Source: Epiperipatus broadwayi
Taxonomy: Eukaryota; Onychophora; Udeonychophora; Euonychophora; Peripatidae
Length of the DNA stretch: 64,000 nt
Assembly: GCA_028023455.1 (NCBI GenBank)
Contig: JAQFVV010006220.1
Location: forward strand, 10,805,916-10,869,915
Reading direction: 5' to 3'
Shown: positions 61,981 through 64,000 of the stretch, piece by piece
How the letters are laid out: each line of letters begins with the position of its first letter
Position numbering within the stretch: the first letter of the stretch is position 1
Notes under the pieces: generated by a model
Told to the model about the DNA's origin: nothing
Database searches by the model: none
Seen by the model: only the letters and a program-made list of their open reading frames with translations
Translations under genes and position numbers: made by a program

Positions 61981-61986
<6 letters not shown>
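61403..61986 (+). mobile_element. Penelope-like fragment inside 186-bp inverted repeats
   Basis: Arms 61403-61588 and 61801-61986 are reverse complements with about 10 differences. The right arm plus the centre encode the C-terminal part of a Penelope-type GIY-YIG domain; the left arm is an inverted copy of that 3' end. Flanked by (TA)n at 61985-62020. Inverted terminal copies are a known arrangement for Penelope-like elements. Confidence 0.72.
61519..61938 (+). CDS. Open frame covering the C-terminal GIY-YIG region of a Penelope-like element
   Basis: 139 codons, uninterrupted. The middle reads VNVSTRLQQHIYQYIKSKSD, then FSNHESNCGHEF, then NDRKRKLKEAWFIAKSKNVI and NQHNTSVSLSMHW. This matches the end of Penelope proteins: 'SxxAxHxxxxGHxI...RKxKEAxxIxxxxxxxNxxxG...W'. 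The first GIY and YIG motifs and the reverse transcriptase are missing. The first about 23 codons are the inverted copy of the 3' end read backwards, so the ATG at 61519 is not an ancestral start. Not expected to be functional, but no stop has accumulated in it. Confidence 0.6.
   Translation: MVNIPVHAQCNTSVTLINNVFRLCNFGEMKVNVSTRLQQHIYQYIKSKSDLQVNSVFSNHESNCGHEFYSQNITTMCNESNDRKRKLKEAWFIAKSKNVINQHNTSVSLSMHWNINRSVPVCHHDSGIQYRKHLANCCL

Positions 61987-62019
<33 letters not shown>
61985..62019. repeat. (TA)n microsatellite
   Basis: TA run between the Penelope-like foldback and the family G copy. Confidence 0.95.
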
Positions 62020-62020
<1 letters not shown>

Positions 62021-62265
62021 CCATTAGAAAGCAGTCAACACTTATACAATTCCAATATAGATAACAATCAACAATTTCAATCTGTTGTCAAGGCAACTCT
62101 TTTTAACAATCAAGATGAAATCCCCTCTTTATTAATGGTCTAATATACAGTACTTATATAGACACTAAATATTGCAACTTAATCACAGAGATTAAAATTA
62201 TTGATACAAAAAGTTTAAATAAGACTTGTTAAACAGGTAAATATAACCTGATTTGTGCTGGCCAA
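62020..62265 (-). repeat. Family G single copy, minus orientation
   Basis: Reverse complement matches 17.18-17.44 kb: 'ggttatatttacctgtttaa', 'ttgccttgacaacag', 'tgttgactg.tttcta'. About 85% identical by eye. Confidence 0.7.
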
Positions 62266-62385
62266 AGTCTAAGGCACCCTCATAATATTGTGATGATGAT
62301 GATGGTAAAGATGATGTTTCAACAATAATCTTTATTAATCTTTTAGGTTACCTGGCATTATATAACATTGATTGTAAAGGTTACA

Positions 62386-62770
62386 GGTGCAAATCTAGTG
62401 TCATATTAAAAGTTATTTACAGTCAGTAAATTAATCTTTATTATTATTCTTTTAATTGTTAATCCTGTAGTATATACTAAGGTGGCAACTTGTAATTTAT
62501 GTAGCACAAAATCAAGCCATTCTTGTTATCCAAGTCAACAATTTCTTCAACATTCCCATTCATATTCCCTATAACCATAGGTGCAAATCTAGGGTCATAT
62601 TAAAAGTTATTTACAGTCAGTAAATTAATCTTTGTTATTATTCTTTTAATTGTTAATACTGTAGTATACTAAGGTGGCAACTTGTAATTTATATAGCACA
62701 AAATCAAGCCATTCTTGTTATCCAAGTCAACAATTTCTTCAACATTCCCATTCATATTCTCTATAACCAT
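62386..62770 (-). repeat. Near-identical 194-bp tandem duplication
   Basis: 62386-62579 and 62580-62770 differ at only a handful of bases plus a 4-bp indel. The unit contains the endonuclease fragment 'MNGNVEEIV' read on the minus strand. A young duplication inside an old dead element. Confidence 0.88.
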
Positions 62771-63154
62771 AATTTTCTTCCCCTTTTTTTGAAACTTTAT
62801 ATACCCTTAATTAGGCATTCATAAAAACTATTGTTCCACCCATTATAGTTTGACTATCTCCAGTGGCCATATACCCTATAACCATCATTTATTCTTGTCT
62901 TTCTAACTTTATCGTTAACCACAAATGTTCTTGACACTTGACTAGTATTTAAATATTTTTTTGACATTACTCCTTCACATCACCCCTTTTTTCTTTTTTC
63001 TTTTTTATTAATACTCAAAGCAATTAAAAATAAAAGCCTTGAAGTATTGGCAATTTTCCAGTGCAGGTTTTTTCTTAGATGTATTTCTACTACTGCTAAC
63101 ACCTCAAGCCTTTCATTTTTAATTGCTTTGTTTAAATCCAACCATTTTTTTTTT

Positions 63155-63235
63155 CAGGAAGCGAACCCACAAACCCAGGACAACTTCTTGTAAGACAGCT
63201 ATGCTGACCACTAAACTTTTTCTGGTCTCTTACCA
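63155..63235 (-). repeat. tRNA-derived SINE fragment
   Basis: On the minus strand box A-like TTTAGTGGTCAGCATAGC and box B GTGGGTTCGCTTC, spaced about 40 bp. Lies between the upstream open frame and the endonuclease part of the LINE remnant, so it may be an insertion. Confidence 0.5.
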
Positions 63236-63432
63236 CAATATCCAATTTTAACAATTTCTTCCTTTCTTTCTACCCTTTTATAAATTGTTTTGAGTCTTTC
63301 TTCTCTATTTGTAGTTAATTTACTGATCTATTCTCTCTCCACATTAACATTTACATCTAGATAATCTACTCTCTGTTTATTTCTTATATCCCATCCATCC
63401 TTAATCTTCTTTTTCCTAATATCCATAATTTA

Positions 63433-63840
63433 AAACCCTATGCCCCTTTTATAAATTTCATGAAATATAATATTTTTCAAGCCCCTAATGCTTCACTTCC
63501 TTGTTTTGCTAAATGCAACTCATCTTTACTGTATAACCCTTTCTTACTAATAAAAGATTAAACTTCCATACATGTACATATGCCATCTTGCATATAAACA
63601 TGTAGCTATCTTTATGTGTAAATGCAGTTATAACCCTTTTTCAGATTAATTTTTTTAAAATTTTACAATATTTTATGCAATAAAAAAAACCTACCAACAA
63701 CTGTTGTGCCTTTCTATATTTCTTTCTCACTTTATTTTGATCTTAAACATTCTCTATTTATACATATTAAGCAACTACTTCTTATACTCCCATACTCGAT
63801 AATATAAAAAAATGTATATAACATTTTTTTTAAAAAAGCC
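63433..63840 (+). other. Pyrimidine-rich tract, nothing recognised
   Basis: T- and C-rich + strand, continuing the bias of the LINE remnant; perhaps its eroded 5' region. Confidence 0.3.
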
Positions 63841-63841
63841 A

Positions 63842-63845
63842 CTTT

Positions 63846-63900
<55 letters not shown>

Positions 63901-63953
63901 TCTGGGCTATGTTACTTTCCTATATATATATATTCTCTGGGCTATGTTAGGAT
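63842..63953. repeat. (TA)n microsatellite with duplicated flank
   Basis: A TA run (63849-63898) is followed by 'tctctgggctatgtta', then a second 'ctttcctatatatat' and the same 'tctctgggctatgtta' block, a small tandem duplication around the repeat. Confidence 0.9.
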
Positions 63954-64000
63954 AATTATCCCAAAACAGTCCTTAATAATGTCACAATTGCACAGAATCT

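Larger units (their letters stand above)
62386..63432 (-). pseudogene. Non-LTR retrotransposon endonuclease (APE-type) remnant
   Basis: Minus-strand reading from 63432: MDIRKKKIKDGWDIRNKQRV to KIGYCGKRPEKV (76 codons, one stop), a tRNA-like patch, then NERLEVLAVVEIHLRKN (the 'LAVTETHL' motif of apurinic-type endonucleases). Next come MVIGYMATGDSQ and, across the next frame, IMVIENMNGNVEEIVDLDNK, matching the 'xVxGDMNGHVE' catalytic block. Several stops and shifts show it is dead. The same LINE family could have supplied the tail fragments at 28.9 and 61.1 kb. Confidence 0.65.

Overview
The window is animal nuclear DNA, strongly A+T-rich, with widely spaced tiny exons, many microsatellites and many decayed mobile elements. 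Nothing prokaryotic is visible (no operons, ribosome binding sites or CRISPR arrays). The species cannot be named from this sequence. The long introns, tetraspanin gene, Penelope-like elements, hammerhead-bearing repeats, tRNA-derived SINEs and a ZBED/Buster-like hAT transposon point to an invertebrate metazoan; a mollusc, flatworm or cnidarian would fit. That placement is inference.

The one host gene I can support is the 3' part of a tetraspanin on the + strand. Five exons (3420-3494, 11853-11921, 20611-20703, 37943-38029, 52702-52818) are all bounded by AG/GT and all in phase 0. Joined, they give 146 residues: transmembrane segment 3, a short large extracellular loop with CCG, PxSC and GC cysteines, transmembrane segment 4, and a cytoplasmic tail ending at a stop that overlaps an AATAAA. 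Exons for TM1 and TM2 must lie upstream of base 1. A phase-compatible open exon at 38167-38313 with its own downstream AATAAA could be an alternative last exon.

The four introns (8.4, 8.7, 17.2 and 14.7 kb) and the 11 kb 3' flank hold the rest. The main theme is repeats of 340-480 bp arranged head-to-tail and then inverted. Two such families carry hammerhead ribozyme cores: family B at 3.7-4.8 and 6.6-7.3 kb, and family A at 16.3-16.7, 18.9-19.9, 43.97-44.2 and 48.0-48.2 kb. Their architecture matches animal retrozymes. Related hammerhead-like motifs sit in near-perfect foldback palindromes at 17.7-18.2, 36.3-36.5 and 45.2-45.4 kb, and next to Penelope-like GIY-YIG remnants at 54.6-55.3 and 61.4-62.0 kb.

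Other mobile DNA: a complete hAT element of 3.8 kb (44204-48020) with 13-bp inverted ends and a perfect 8-bp target duplication, a broken transposase gene, and an insertion point inside a hammerhead stem; a 1.06 kb non-autonomous hAT-like element (14959-16019); two non-LTR reverse transcriptase remnants (28.9-29.4 kb, and 38.6-40.2 kb on the minus strand); a non-LTR endonuclease remnant (62.4-63.4 kb, minus); several tRNA-derived SINE fragments; a long GATA microsatellite and clustered minisatellites.
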